64,000 nt of DNA from Neocallimastix lanati (nom. inval.) (GCA_016946835.1 JACVTC010000012.1:1729501-1793500); one strand, 5' to 3'. Shown: positions 26,523-46,368, counted from the stretch's first letter. The notes: generated by a model not told the origin, from the letters alone. Program-made: numbers and translations.

Positions 26523-27431
26523 AAATTTGTATATATATTTCATATCACTAGAATATTGAAAATAGAGTTAAACTATTTCAAATTACTTTAATTTTTTTAT
26601 TTATTTATTTTATATTTACTTCACATGTATATTTATATTTAATATTTTTTATTTTATTAAAGTATTTAAAAATTTATTTTAGAAAGTGAATTAACAAGCT
26701 TTAAATCTAACTACTTATATATATATAATTAAATATACTTAATTTTAATTATTATATAAAGTTTTATTTAAAATATATATTATGTTATTCTACATTATAA
26801 TATAATATTTATGAATTTAATGTTTTTTTTAAAAAATATTTTTTTTCAAAATAAAATAAAAAATTAAAATATACATATATATATACAATTTGATATACCC
26901 TTTTTTTTTATTTTTTTTATTTTATTCTTAATAACATGTTATTATTCGTATCATTCCTATTTTGTTACAGAACTTTTATTTATGAGAAAAACATTTACTA
27001 TATGAAATTAATGTTTTGAATGAACATATTATCATATTATATAAAATTATAATATATATATAATATATTATAATTAATTAATATGTATAAATAAAATTTT
27101 TAAATGTTATAAATTTATATTTATTAAAATTTGATCTTAAGATATTAAAATTTTTTAAAGATCATTTCATTTTTGATCTTTAAAATTCATAATCTAATAT
27201 ATTTTATTTTTTAATTTTAAATTTTAAGACTAAATTAATAAACATAGTCAAATAAGCTATAATAAAAAATAGATATTATTATATCTTTAGTTTAATATTT
27301 CAATAATATACTTTTATTTGCTTATTTTCGTTAGTTTTAATAATACATACATATAATAATTTACAACTTCTTTACAAAATATTACATACTAATCCGATAA
27401 TATTACTTTACTATTTATATTTACTACTATT
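25821..27431. repeat. Right arm of a large inverted repeat
   Basis: About 1611 bases, reverse complement of 23784-25399. The open frames inside it come from poly-A/T and TA runs and are not believable genes. Its outer end abuts a tandem-repeat cluster. No target-site duplication was found at the outer edges. Confidence 0.97.
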
Positions 27432-27466
27432 TGAATGATTGAGTTGCTAAGTTATTGTAGTATTTT

Positions 27467-27574
27467 TTTTTTTATTAACTATTAAAAATATAAGAGTTTA
27501 GCAATTTAGTTTTTTTGTAAAATTAATAATCAATGATTTGGAAATATTTTAATTTTCATTAGATTAATGAATAA

Positions 27575-27633
<59 letters not shown>

Positions 27634-29040
27634 ATAGATGGATAAATAAATAGATAAATAAATAGATAAATAATAAAATAAATAAATGATAATAAATGAA
27701 TAAATTTGTAATATCAAATATTAATTATTTATTTATATTGATTTAATATTAATAAAATAAAATTATTTCTTATTTTAAATATATAATATAATTATATATT
27801 TTATTTTATGATAAATATATCAGTCATAGTTATTCAAACATATTTAATAATATAATACTATTATTATTATTTCTGTCAATTATTTTTTTTCTTTTTTTTT
27901 TTTTTCTATTAAAATATAGAAGAGTTGAGTTATTATAGTTTTTTAATAGAATTAATAATCAATAATTTGAAAATATCAACTTTTATTATCTTATTATTAT
28001 GTTATTGAGGGATTAAATGTATATATATATATATTTTATTTTATGATAAAATATTAGTCAAAGTCATTCAAACATATTCTATAATACTATTATTGATATT
28101 ATTATTTCTTTTAATTATTGTACTTTTTTTTTTTCTATTAATTCTTAAAAATATAAGAGTTTAGCAATTTTAGTTTTTTTTGGTAAAATTAATAATCAAT
28201 GATTTGGAAGAATTTTAATTTTCATTAGATTAATGAATAAATAAATGAATAGATAAATAAATAGATAAATAAATAAATAAATGATAATAAATGAATAAAT
28301 TTGTAATATCAAATATTAATTATTTATTTATATTGATTTAATATTAATAAAATAAAATTATTTCTTATTTTAAATATATAATATAATTATATATTTTATT
28401 TTATGATAAATATATCAGTCATAGTCATTCAAACATATTCAATAATATAATACTATTATTATTTCTGTCAATTATTTTTTGTCTTTTTTTTTTTTTTTTT
28501 TTTTTTTTCTATTAAAATATAGAAGAGTGGAGTTATTCTAGTTTTTTAATAAAATTAATAATCAATAATTTGAAAATATCAATTTTTATTATCTTATTAT
28601 TAAGTTATTGAGGGATGAAATATATATATATATATTTTATTTTATGATAAATATATCAGTCAAAGTCATTCAAACATATTATATAATACTATTATTAAAA
28701 TTATTATTCCTATCAATTATTCAATTATTTTATTTTCCTTTTTTTTTTTTTTTTTTTTTTTTTATATTAAAAATATAAAAGAGCTGAGTTATTTTAGTTT
28801 TTTGGAAAAATTAATAATTAGTATTTTAATTTTTATTAAATAATGAATAATAAATGAATAAGTAATAAGTAAATAAATAAATAATAAATAAATAATAAAT
28901 AAATAATAAATAAATAATAAATAAATAAATAAATAAATAATAAATAAATAAATAATAAATAAATAAATAATAAATAAATAAATGAATAATAAATATTAAA
29001 TAAATAAATAAATTTGTAATATCAAATATTAATTATTTGT
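27467..29040. repeat. Higher-order tandem repeats with (TAAA)n arrays
   Basis: Two related block types alternate. Block A has a poly-T tract, AAAATATAAGAGTTTAGCAA, AATCAATGATTTGGAA and a (TAAA)n array (about 27467 and 28122). Block B has ATATAGAAGAGT(T/G)GAGTTATT, AATCAATAATTTGAAAATATC and TTATTGAGGGAT (about 27890 and 28480). A hybrid follows near 28740-29040. Each is joined by ATGATAAATATATCAGTCA(T/A)AGT-type text. It is a diverged multi-copy array next to the inverted repeat. Confidence 0.8.
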
Positions 29041-29418
29041 ATTATATTGATAATTATTAATAAAATAAATTTATTAATTCATATTTTTAATATTTATATA
29101 TAATTTTTTTTATTTTTAAATTTAATTATTGACGTTATGAATAATATGAATAATATACTTATATGAAAAAAATAATTGTCTATTGACATTTTTAAGTAGA
29201 AGAAATTGTAATTTTAAATATAAATCAAAAATGAATAATAATTTGATATATATATGTCATTAATAACAGATTTCTTATTGTTTTTTACAAAATTTTTTAT
29301 ATAATTATATAAAGAAATTTATGATACTAGGTTTAATGATATTCAATTTTAAATTTATTAAGAAAAGAAATTTTATTTAATGTTATTTTAGAAAGAAAAA
29401 ATAATAAACATATATATA
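29041..29418. other. Upstream region of the INTS3 gene
   Basis: AT-rich with less simple repeat than its neighbours. Presumed promoter and 5' UTR of the gene at 29419. No distinct element recognised. Confidence 0.5.
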
Positions 29419-36769
<7,351 letters not shown>

Positions 36770-37552
36770 ATAATATAAATTATTGAATAATATAATCCTT
36801 ATAATAAGCATTGTTAATAAATCATAATAATCACAAACATAATTACTAATAACAAGATAACAATGGCTAGAAAAGAAAAGAATATAAACGAAAAGAAAAA
36901 GAATTATATATATATTATATTATATATTTAAATATTTTATTATCTCATAAAGTAATAAAAAAAAAAAAATAATAATAATAAAATATTTAAATAAATAATA
37001 AATATATAATATAAATATATTAATTTATCTTATAAATAAAACGACTACATTTAACAAAAAAAAAAAAAAAAAAAAAAGACCATCATTAAACTACGTATTC
37101 TTTCTCTCTTTGATTTACACTAATTTATTTATTATAATTAATTATTATTAATTATTATTTATTTTTATTAATAATAATTTATTTATTCATTATCATTATT
37201 ATTATAATCATTGTTTATTTTATTATTTTTTTTTTTCTTGAAGTTATAATATGATATGATATTATTCAAAAGACATTACTATTTTGATATTGTTTTTATT
37301 TATTTATTTATTTATTTATTAAATTTCATTTCATTTATTTATTAATTTATTATTATCATTATTTTTTATTTTATTTTTTATATTTTTTTTTTTTTTTTTT
37401 TATTTTTATTTTTTTTTTTTTTTTAATTTGTTATTTTTGTTAGTGTTTTTTATTTTGTATAAGAATTCCTTGATATGAACCTCAACAATAGTTACGGATA
37501 ATTTTTTTTTAATTTATTTTTAGGTTATTTATTCTTTAATTTTTAATAATGT
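36770..37552. other. Convergent intergenic region, INTS3 / POMP
   Basis: 3' regions of two convergent genes. AT-rich, with poly-A (37055) and poly-T (37390) tracts and a short stretch near 37460-37500 of more balanced composition (AAGAATTCCTTGATATGAACC). No gene recognised. Confidence 0.5.
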
Positions 37553-38846
37553 CTATTTGAAAAGTGGGATAGAATCTATAAAATAAGATAAATAATAATA
37601 ATAGAATATATATATATATATACATTAAATATTGGAAAAAAAAAATATTTATTAATAACTATATTATTAATTGAGCTTTATATTAAAATTTTATTTTATT
37701 TCAATAAAAAAAAAAAAAAAAAATTTACCAGTTCCAAGGAAATCTTCAAAAGCAAGTGAATTATCAACACCATTTAAGATTTCTAAACCAACATTATTAC
37801 ATTCTGGGTGAAGATGGTATGGAGCACGATTAAGCTAAATATAAAAAAAAAAAAAAAAAAAAAAAAATTTTTTTTTTATTATATTTTATTTTACATAGTT
37901 GTAAATAAAACTTCCTAATAAATTGAGTTATCATTATAAATATACAAATATATATATATATATATATAAAAGAAAATAATAATTAATTTTTACTTGTGAA
38001 ACAATAGCTTTTTCCATTTGTAAACGAATTGGAACATGAGCACCATAAGAATTACGGAACATGGTCATTTGAAGTCTATTTTGAGTTTCATCCCACTAAA
38101 ATATATATATATATAATAAAATAATAATTATTATTATTAACAAAAGTTATCATAATGAATTTTTTTTTTTCTTTTTTTTTTTAATGTATAAAAATTTCAA
38201 ATTAAAATTTCAAATTTCAATAATTTATAATTGAATTCATGTTTTTTTTTTTTTTTTCAAATTAAAATTTAAAATTTAAATAATTTAAATTTGTATTAAT
38301 ATTAGTTTCATATTATCCTTTGTATTTAAAATTAAACGTAGGGTAGATCATAACAATATTCTAATTTAGTTTAAAAGTTAAATGATCAAATGAGTATTTG
38401 ATATTTACATGTTCTAATCTTGTTTGAAGTGGATGAGCTGGTAAAACTTCATCAACTAATCTTCTTGGACCGTATCTGAAAGTATCATGGACACCATATT
38501 CATTATTTAAAGTATCAGCAACTGATTTGGTAACAGTTTTTTCATTAGCTTTTGGAACAATTCTATATGATTCCTATTAGAATACATTTTAAATGTATTA
38601 TACATAAATACAAAATATTTAATAATATATATGTTTTAATTTTAAGCATTCAAATATTCATTTTTAAAATTTAATGAGTGATATATATTTTATTATTTTA
38701 TTTTTCTATTTTTTTTTTCTTTTAATGCAATATAATCAATATTTTATTTTTTTGTTATTTGATTATTTAAACATTATATGGATTTTAATTTTTTTCTTTT
38801 TTTTTTTTTTTTTTTTTTAATATAAATTATATTTCAAAGTTACCAT
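37553..38846 (-). CDS. UMP1: Proteasome maturation factor (POMP/Ump1)
   Basis: Five exons on the minus strand: 38846-38844 (the ATG alone), 38573-38409, 38095-37994, 37834-37729, 37575-37553; 132 residues, near the usual 140-150. The conserved C-terminal block is clear: HPLQTRLEHWDETQNRLQ, MFRNSYGAHVPIRLQMEKAIV, then LNRAPYHLHP and LEILNGVDNSLAFEDFLGT. In the family the matching segments are the HPLE motif, the (N)xLQxxxxRxxxGxxxPxxxxME core and the xxFEDxL end. POMP/Ump1 chaperones assembly of the 20S proteasome on half-proteasome intermediates and is then degraded. The N-terminus is variable as in the family. The first and last exons are short, so their exact placement is less sure than exons 2-4. 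It is transcribed in the same direction as RCL1. Confidence 0.85.
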
Positions 38847-39014
38847 TTTATATTATTTGATATATTTATATAAAAATTTGTTGATTTCTTTTTAATGTTT
38901 AATATTTTTTAATTACTGATGTAAAAAATAAATACTAAAATATTTGATACATATATATTTTGGAAGTGTTAATAATTTATTTTGTTAGTTAAAGAATATA
39001 TTATTAAATGAAAA

Positions 39015-39045
<31 letters not shown>

Positions 39046-39965
39046 GGAGCATTAATTTGTTTGAAAATTAGATAGAAAAATATATATTATAAATTAATAA
39101 AAATATAAATAATTTCATATATTAAAGAATAAATATTTATTATAAAAATTAATATTTTTATATGTAATTGTATCTTTTAAATTTTAAAATTTAAATTTAA
39201 ATAATACTATTCAATTGATTGATTATACCTTTTACAATATTATTAAAAATATTTTTTAATGAATGATTTTTAAAAGTAAAAAAAAAAATATATATAATAA
39301 TTTTAAAAAAACAATGGAAAATAACAATTAAGATATTAAAGTTAATTAAAATTTCAATAGTTAATTAAATTTACAAATATATTAATGTTATATTCATAAT
39401 ATATTTATAAAAAAATATAGTACCTAAAAGTACATAATTCATTATTAATTATTATTTATTTAATAATATTTATTTAATAATATTTATTTAATAATCATCA
39501 GATTTATAATATTGAAATTGTTAATTATTTTATTTTTATTTTTATTTTATTATTATTATTATTTTTTTTTTTTTATTTTTTTTTTATTTTTATATATATA
39601 AAAATTTATATTTTTATTATGAAAAGATTTCATAAATATAAAATTATTAAATTATTACATAATAATTAAATAATTATAATTTAAATGATGATAAAAGTAA
39701 ACAGAAAAAAAGAAAACAAAAAAAAAAAAAAAAAAAAGAAAGTGAAAAAATAAAATAAAATAAAATAAAATTAATCTATTTTTTATTTTGAAATATTTTA
39801 AAATATTAAAGTTATGATGATAATTAAAGATATAATAATAAATAGTAATTTTTTTTTTCTCTATTTTAATTTTTATTATTATTTTTATTATTATTATTTA
39901 TTAAATAAATAAGAAAAAAAAATTTTTTTTTTTCTAAATAAATTAAAAATTAACAGATACATAAT
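38847..39965. other. Intergenic, POMP promoter side / RCL1 3' side
   Basis: 1.1 kb of AT-rich DNA with poly-A near 39020 and 39720, a poly-T near 39560 and a (TTTAATAATATT)n-like run near 39455. Nothing coding. Confidence 0.55.
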
Positions 39966-41342
39966 TTATGTGAATTTCTTGTTGGTGTTGGTAAAACCAC
40001 TACCAACACATGTAAGTAATACTGTTTGATTTTCTGGATCAGGTTTAATTTTATATGTTATACCAAAGAATGAACGAATATCTCTTAAAAGTTGTATACT
40101 GTTTATATATTAATAATTTAATTATTATGATTATCATTAATATAAAAATAATAAAATAAATATAAAATTATATTATTATGTTATATTATATTATATTATA
40201 TGGTGAATATTACAATATAATAATTAATATAAATATTTGATTTAGTTATAATTTTTGTGATGTTTTAAAAAATATATATATTATACTTACGAGACTTTAG
40301 TTAACTTTGATATTCTTATTTTACTAACATCTTCAGGGGTTAATACCATTAATATTATATTAATCCATTGTGATAAAGTATCTACTGAACCACCTTTTCT
40401 AATTTCTGTTAATAAATATTTTAAAGCTTGTTTACCTAAATCTTCAGGTGTTTCAAAGTTGAAAAGAGTTGGTTTTTCTGGCTCACCATTTTCACTTGGA
40501 ACTTGTTTTTCAAAACTGCATTCAGCAGATAATAATGCACCAGTAGTTGATTCAGCTACAAGACTTAAACCATAACCTGGTGAACTATTTATAATTAAAT
40601 AATGATGATGATAAATAATAAAATAAGGATATTTAAAATAATAATAATAATAATAATAATAATAATTAATAAATAAAATGTAATTAATTAAATGAAATAA
40701 AAAAATATTAAAATAATAAAAATAAAAAATAAAAGGATAAAATATATATATATATATATATATTTATAATTATTTTATATAATCATAGTTATTTATTTTA
40801 ATATTTATTAATAAATGATTTTTTTTTAATATAAATATATTTATATATTTAAAATAAATTTACTTTCCACTTTCGGCACCTTTATAAACATCTGTATATA
40901 TATAAACATCTGGAATATAATGAGTAAGTTGAGAACGAGCTACTTCTGTTACTCTATTTGCCATTTGTGGTGAAACTCTAGTAGCATATGCAATACCACG
41001 AATACGTTTTATTCTACCTTCATCGATATATTGTACAGGTTTTAATTGTTTAACAATTGGACAACTGAATTTGACTTCACCTCCACCATTTGGTGGTGCA
41101 CCACGCTTTACAACTTTTAATTCTATACCACTTTCTATACCAAAACGTTTTAATTGTGGAAGAAGCACTGTTCTTATTAAATCAACCTTTATTATTATCA
41201 TTATTATTATCAAATAGTAGTAGTAGTTATAGTAATAATTAAGAAATAAATTTTTAAAAATATAATTGATATTATTAATAGTCATTATCAAATAAATATG
41301 TTTAATTGAACAATTTCGATTTTTTTTTATATTTATTTTATG

Positions 41343-41379
<37 letters not shown>

Positions 41380-42317
41380 AAAATATATCTTACCGAAGTA
41401 TCCATATTATCATTTGTAATACCATGTAATGTAATATTTAATGGTTTTTTTGCAAATGGAGCTAAAACAATTAAAGGTTCTAAAAAGTAACCAATCGCTC
41501 TTGAATTTCCGCAATCAAAATCTATTCTTCCACCACTAATAATACCTGGTTTATAAATTAAACTTGTACCTGAATAATTAATATCAAATGAACTACCATT
41601 TGTTATTTGTTCTAATAAATGAAGAAAAGCAGCTTCATGTTCTATTTAAATTTTAAATTATAACAATTAATATAACAAAATTGAAATTTATATTAGAAAA
41701 ATTAGGTTTAATTAATTAATAAAAATTATATCAATAATTAATAATTTTTTTATTTATTGCTTTTTTTTTTTTTTTTTTTTTTTGAAATTTTATTATATAT
41801 ATTACAGAAATTATTTTAATTTAGTTAATATATTAAATATAAATTAATAAATATAACAATTTCATTATGAATTCAAATCAATCATTTTATAAAAGTGTAA
41901 TATTTCATATATATATTATTTTTTTAATCTAATTGAGTATTTTTTTAAAATTCGTTATAATTTGAATTTTTCTTTATTTGAAAATTTAAAACCAGATTTA
42001 ATTATAAATTCTATATTATTGGTAGTTTGAATTAAACAAAAACATTAAACATTAAAGCTTCAACTAATATAAAAGTGAAATTTAATTTTACAAAAATATA
42101 AAATTAAATTTCACTTTTATATTTGTTGAAGATTTAAATTTTAAAAAACATTTTATTATTTTTTTGTCATATAATTGTTAATACCTTGTAAACCAGGATT
42201 ATCATCTTCTGAACGAATTTTATCAATTTTAATTGGTTTTCCTGTAAGAGTTGATAAAATTAGTCTTTGAGTAATGAATTGGTGTCCTGAAAATTTTAAA
42301 TAATTTGCTCCTGACAT
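39966..42317 (-). CDS. RCL1: RNA 3'-terminal phosphate cyclase-like protein RCL1
   Basis: Five exons on the minus strand: 42317-42185, 41641-41394, 41186-40864, 40584-40291, 40098-39966; 376 residues, the usual RCL1 length. Family blocks in order: MSGANYLKFSGHQFITQRLI, SGTSLIYKPGIISGGRIDFD, CGNSRAIGYFLEPLIVLAPF, VVKRGAPPNGGGEV, RIRGIAYATRVSP, NSPGYGLSLVAES, LLRDIRSFFGITYKI. RCL1 resembles RNA 3'-phosphate cyclases but lacks their activity. It works with Bms1 in the nucleolus for early cleavage of pre-18S rRNA in the small-subunit processome. All introns are GT-AG. Continuing past exon 3 without splicing hits a stop within five bases. Intron 1 (543 bases) carries a hairpin repeat. Expected to be constitutively expressed; no regulatory site seen. 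Confidence 0.95.
42058..42131. repeat. Long hairpin (33-bp arms) in RCL1 intron 1
   Basis: 42058-42090 and 42099-42131 are inverted copies with one mismatch and an 8-base loop. The left arm begins CTTCAACTAATATAAAAGTG. It could be a small foldback element (MITE-like) or an RNA hairpin within the intron. It is not simple repeat, unlike most palindromic text here. Confidence 0.85.
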
Positions 42318-43085
42318 TTTTTTTAAAGAAATATTTTACTTTTTCTAATAATTATACTGAAAGTAAAATTATAAATTTTGAATACTGAAATTGTATTTAA
42401 TTATTTTCTATCGATTAAATTAAATATAATATAATAATTTAAAAGGAAAAAAGGTATATATAATGTATATAATTTTATTCTTAAATAAAATAATAAAAAA
42501 AAAAAAAAAAGGAAAAATAAATAAAATTATATTACGATTATAAAATAAAAAAAGAAAAAGATAAGTAAATTTATTATATTTCTCTCACAAGGACTAAATT
42601 TTTTTTAAAAAAAAAAAAAAATTAAAAAATAAAAAAAAAAAAAAATAAATAATCAATATATTGTAATAAATTAAAATTTACATATATTTTTATAAAAAAA
42701 AATTGACCTATTTAATAATTATTATTATTTATTATTTTTTTAATTAATTATTAGTACTAACTATAGTTATTTTTTTTAAAAAAAAAAAAAATAAATGTTA
42801 AAAAAAGTTAATATTTAAATATGATTGGATAAAAAATAATTCTATAATAACTTATTGGATTATATATTGAAAATCTATAATAAATAAATACATATATAAA
42901 TAAATAAATTATAAATTTTTTAAAATAAGTGATTAAATAAATATAATCTAAATAAATTTAAATTTTAATAATTATATATGCTTTATAATTGATAAATAAA
43001 AAAATTATAAAATTTTATTAAAAGTCGTATTTTTTTGGTAATACAAAAAAGAAGCTAAAAATCAGGAGTCTTTATTTAATCAAAA

Positions 43086-43132
<47 letters not shown>

Positions 43133-43153
43133 ATACAAAATAATTATAGCTTA
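42318..43153. other. Upstream of RCL1
   Basis: AT-rich with poly-A tracts and a pure (AAAT)n microsatellite at about 43085-43134. Presumed RCL1 promoter near 42330; no recognisable element. Confidence 0.55.
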
Positions 43154-43396
43154 ACTATTATTAAAAATGTCCCGGTCATTCTTAAAGTTATATACTCTGG
43201 AAATGTTAAAATTAACAATAATACTTGTTCCAAAAAATTATTAGAATTAATGGATAAAAATACTTAGTTATCAGTTGCTATTGAAATTATTAAAAAAAAA
43301 TTTAACATTTTATATTTTATTGTTGTTCATGGAAATTGGTCTTTTATTAAAGAAATAAGTATATATAAGGCAATTCATATCAAAAATAATTTTTAA
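43154..43396 (+). pseudogene. Coding relic, possibly BTB/POZ-like
   Basis: An 81-codon frame with one internal stop (TAG at about 43265) and a terminal TAA has balanced coding-like composition: VPVILKVIYSGNVKI, then CSKKLLELMDK, then after the stop LSVAIEIIKKKFNIL and VVHGNWSFIKE. The Y-S-G-N-V followed by an L-L-E-L helix is reminiscent of the end of a BTB fold. That is only a suggestion. No start or flanking exons found. Confidence 0.4.
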
Positions 43397-43465
43397 TTTT
43401 AATGAAATATAAATATTTTTAAGTAAACAACAACATATATAATAATAACATCAACTGTAATAATG

Positions 43466-43500
<35 letters not shown>

Positions 43501-44814
43501 CTTCTATAAATTTAATAATATCATTAAAAATAAATATATAATATCACTTTAGTAAATTTTATTATTTTTATTTTCTGAATGATAATTCTTTTTTTTAAAA
43601 AAAAAAAAAAAAAAGATTAATCATCAATAAACATGTTATAAATTTTCATATGTAATACTCTTTTATTATTATTTATTATTTATAATAATTAAATTTAAAA
43701 AATTTATTAATACTTTATTTTATAAAGTATTAATATAGTTATCATAATTTCACTGATAGAAATTTATTATACTTTTTTATTTATTAAACTTTTTTTTTTT
43801 TTAACATAAAGTGAACTGGTAATAAATAAATAGATTTATCTTTATTAGGTCCCTCTTTCTCAAAAAGAAATAAAACCTTTATGATAAAAATTTTCTAGAA
43901 AAGTATACTAATAAAAAGTATCATCCTTTTTTTTTTCTTTTTTTTTTTTTTTTTAATTTTATAATTAATGTTTTTTTTTAATAAAAGAATTAAAATTTTC
44001 AAATATATATATAAATAAATAATTTTGAAATTTAATCCTGTGTAACTATAAGATTTGGTCTTCCATTAAATAAAAAAACTATTGGTAAAAAAAAAATATA
44101 TTATTAAAAGATATAAAATTTTTTATAAATAATAATTAAAAAAATTAATATTCATATTTTTTAAATAAAATATATGCATATATTGACTTTGAAAAAAAAT
44201 TTTTTGGATGGAGAAATAATATAAATAATAATAATTATTATTATTTATCATATTAATAATATTGTTTTTAATAAATAAATCATGCAGGAAATTTTATTTT
44301 TATTTATTTTTATTTTATTTATTTTCATTTTCATTTTCATTTTCATTTTAATTTTAATTTTAATTTTAATTTTATTTTTTTATTTTTTTTTTTTTTTTTT
44401 TTACATATGTATTTTAATAAATTAAAACAAAATTTAAAATAAAGAAACCTTGATCTTTTTTGGTCTTTTTTCGTTACATACTGTTCTATAATTTATACTT
44501 AGTTTTCTACTTTTTTTTATTATTATTATTATTAAATAAATAATTTTATTTTATTTATTCATTATTATAATTATTATTTTTAAATTTTGATATTTATATT
44601 TTATAAATAAATAATTTAATTTTTTTTTTTAATTTTTTTTTTTTTTTTAATTTGACTTTATTTTATTTAGTAAATATATTATTAAATAAATAAATAAATT
44701 AATATTCTTTTTAAATATACTTTTAAATATATATTTTTATTTTTTTATATATAAATACTTTTTATTTATTTTATTTATAATGGATAGAGAGAACTTTATA
44801 ATTCATTTATTGTT
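43397..44814. other. AT desert
   Basis: Contains an (AAT)n run (43465-43500), short poly-A/T tracts, and (ATTTTC/A)n-type text at 44325-44375. A few less biased snippets (43845-43890, 44030-44080, 44445-44490) are not recognisable as genes. Confidence 0.5.
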
Positions 44815-45131
44815 TTAAATTGATATTATTATCTGAAAATTTTGTATTAACAATCACCTTTTTATTAATCAATTTAAATACCTTGTTGAGCTTTAATATT
44901 CATTGATATATTATTAATTAATTAATTAATTAATTAATTAATTTTATATTTTCTATGTTTTTATTTTTATTTTTATTTTAATTATTTTCATTTTTTTTAT
45001 GAATACAGAAAATATTTTATTTTTTTTATTGACTTAAATTGTTATTATTATTTAAAAATTTTGAATTAACATTTATCTTTTTTTTTTTTTTTTCAATTTA
45101 ATAATCTTATTAAGCTTTAATATTCATTGAA
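44815..45131. repeat. Imperfect direct duplication of about 95 bp
   Basis: 44815-44908 and 45034-45131 share, in order, TTAAATTG, TATTATTAT, AAAATTTTG, ATTAACA, CAATTTAA and AAGCTTTAATATTCATTGA-like text, with indels. An old local duplication at the 3' side of the gene ending at 45363. Confidence 0.7.
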
Positions 45132-45362
45132 ATTTTATATTTAAAAAGCTTTTTTTTTTTTTTAATTACTTTTTAAATATATTTTGTCTTTAGTTTATTT
45201 TTATATTATTTTTATTTTATTTTATTCATTTATTTTTATCTGTGATTCCTATTATTAATATATATATATATATTTTTTTTTTTTTTCAATTGCTTCTTTA
45301 ATTGCTTTTTTAATTTCAGTATTTTGGTTTTTTGTGTCATTTTCATTTTAAATTATGCAATT

Positions 45363-46205
45363 CTACTCTTCAATACCTATTTTAACATCAATCATCTTTT
45401 CATTTTTAGCTGAATTGACAGTATTTCGTTCATTTTTATTTGTTTGTTCACTATCTATTTTCATATTCTCATTAATTATTTCCTTACTTAAATTTTCTTC
45501 TTTTTCTTCTTCGTTTTCTTCTTCTTCATATATTTCTTCCTTTGGCATTTGACAACAATGCTCCCAACAAAAAATTACACTATATATTATTAAACTAAGA
45601 GTACATAATGATAAAAATACATTTAAAATGAACAAAGCTGTTTTTTTATATTTGGGTAGATTATTAATTTTATTACTACAAAATTTTTCTTTTGTACAAT
45701 TTTCACTGAAGCATTCGTTATCAGTTTCACATTTTTCATAAACATTTTTACTACATTTCATAGCAATAGTACCATTAATAAAATTATTGTTACATTTTAT
45801 AATTGGTAAAGCATCATTTGTCATACATATATGATTTAAACAGTTATTACTAAAACAATCTTCATTGGTATTACATTTTGGAGTTGAGCATTTTTTAATC
45901 CTAATTGCACCTTCAGAACAGACATCATAAATTATTCCCTTACTTCTATTTTTTTTCTTTTTGTAACTTAAATTTGAATTTGAATAAAAGTATGTTGTAT
46001 TTGTACTTGATATGCATTCATTATTTCTACAATAAAATTTAAAGAAGCAGTTCTCATATATGCATCCTCTACTATTACTTGGACAATCTTTATCTCTTTT
46101 ACAAATGGGTATTGCCAGACCTAATACATCTTCTATAGTTAAAACTTCACAATTAATAATATAAACATATAGCAATGAATAAATTAAAAAAAATAACTTC
46201 AACAT
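45363..46205 (-). CDS. Cysteine-rich single-pass membrane protein, function unknown
   Basis: Single exon, 280 residues from the ATG at 46205; the frame extends further upstream only without an ATG. Residues 1-19 are a signal peptide (MLKLFFLIYSLLYVYIINC). The extracellular part (20-185) holds three related cysteine modules at 35-48, 111-122 and 159-170 of the form C-x5-C-x4/6-C (CKRDKDC, CNTNEDCFSNNC, CETDNECFSENC). Further cysteines follow each module, and there are N-glycosylation sequons (NTT, NLS, NGT, NCT). A transmembrane helix spans about 189-213, followed by a Cys-Cys pair (possible palmitoylation) and a 60-residue very acidic, then mixed-charge, cytoplasmic tail. The modules resemble small disulphide domains of the type seen in Dickkopf or EGF-like proteins, without clear homology. 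A surface receptor or adhesin is possible. Not recognised as a known family. Confidence 0.8.
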   Translation of the reverse strand: MLKLFFLIYSLLYVYIINCEVLTIEDVLGLAIPICKRDKDCPSNSRGCIYENCFFKFYCRNNECISSTNTTYFYSNSNLSYKKKKNRSKGIIYDVCSEGAIRIKKCSTPKCNTNEDCFSNNCLNHICMTNDALPIIKCNNNFINGTIAMKCSKNVYEKCETDNECFSENCTKEKFCSNKINNLPKYKKTALFILNVFLSLCTLSLIIYSVIFCWEHCCQMPKEEIYEEEENEEEKEENLSKEIINENMKIDSEQTNKNERNTVNSAKNEKMIDVKIGIEE

Positions 46206-46368
46206 TTTTTTCTTATTTATTAATTTCAATATGTTTTATATTCTAAAAATCAATACATTTTGTTTATTATCATGCGTAATATATAATATAATATAATAAA
46301 TATATATATTATATTTACTAGCTTTTTTAGAATATATATATTTCTTTAATTATTTTTTATTTTTATTT

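Noticed and set aside
46205-46229. Eight-residue N-terminal extension of the cysteine-rich membrane protein
   Set aside because: Needs a TTG start; the ATG at 46205 gives a clean signal peptide.
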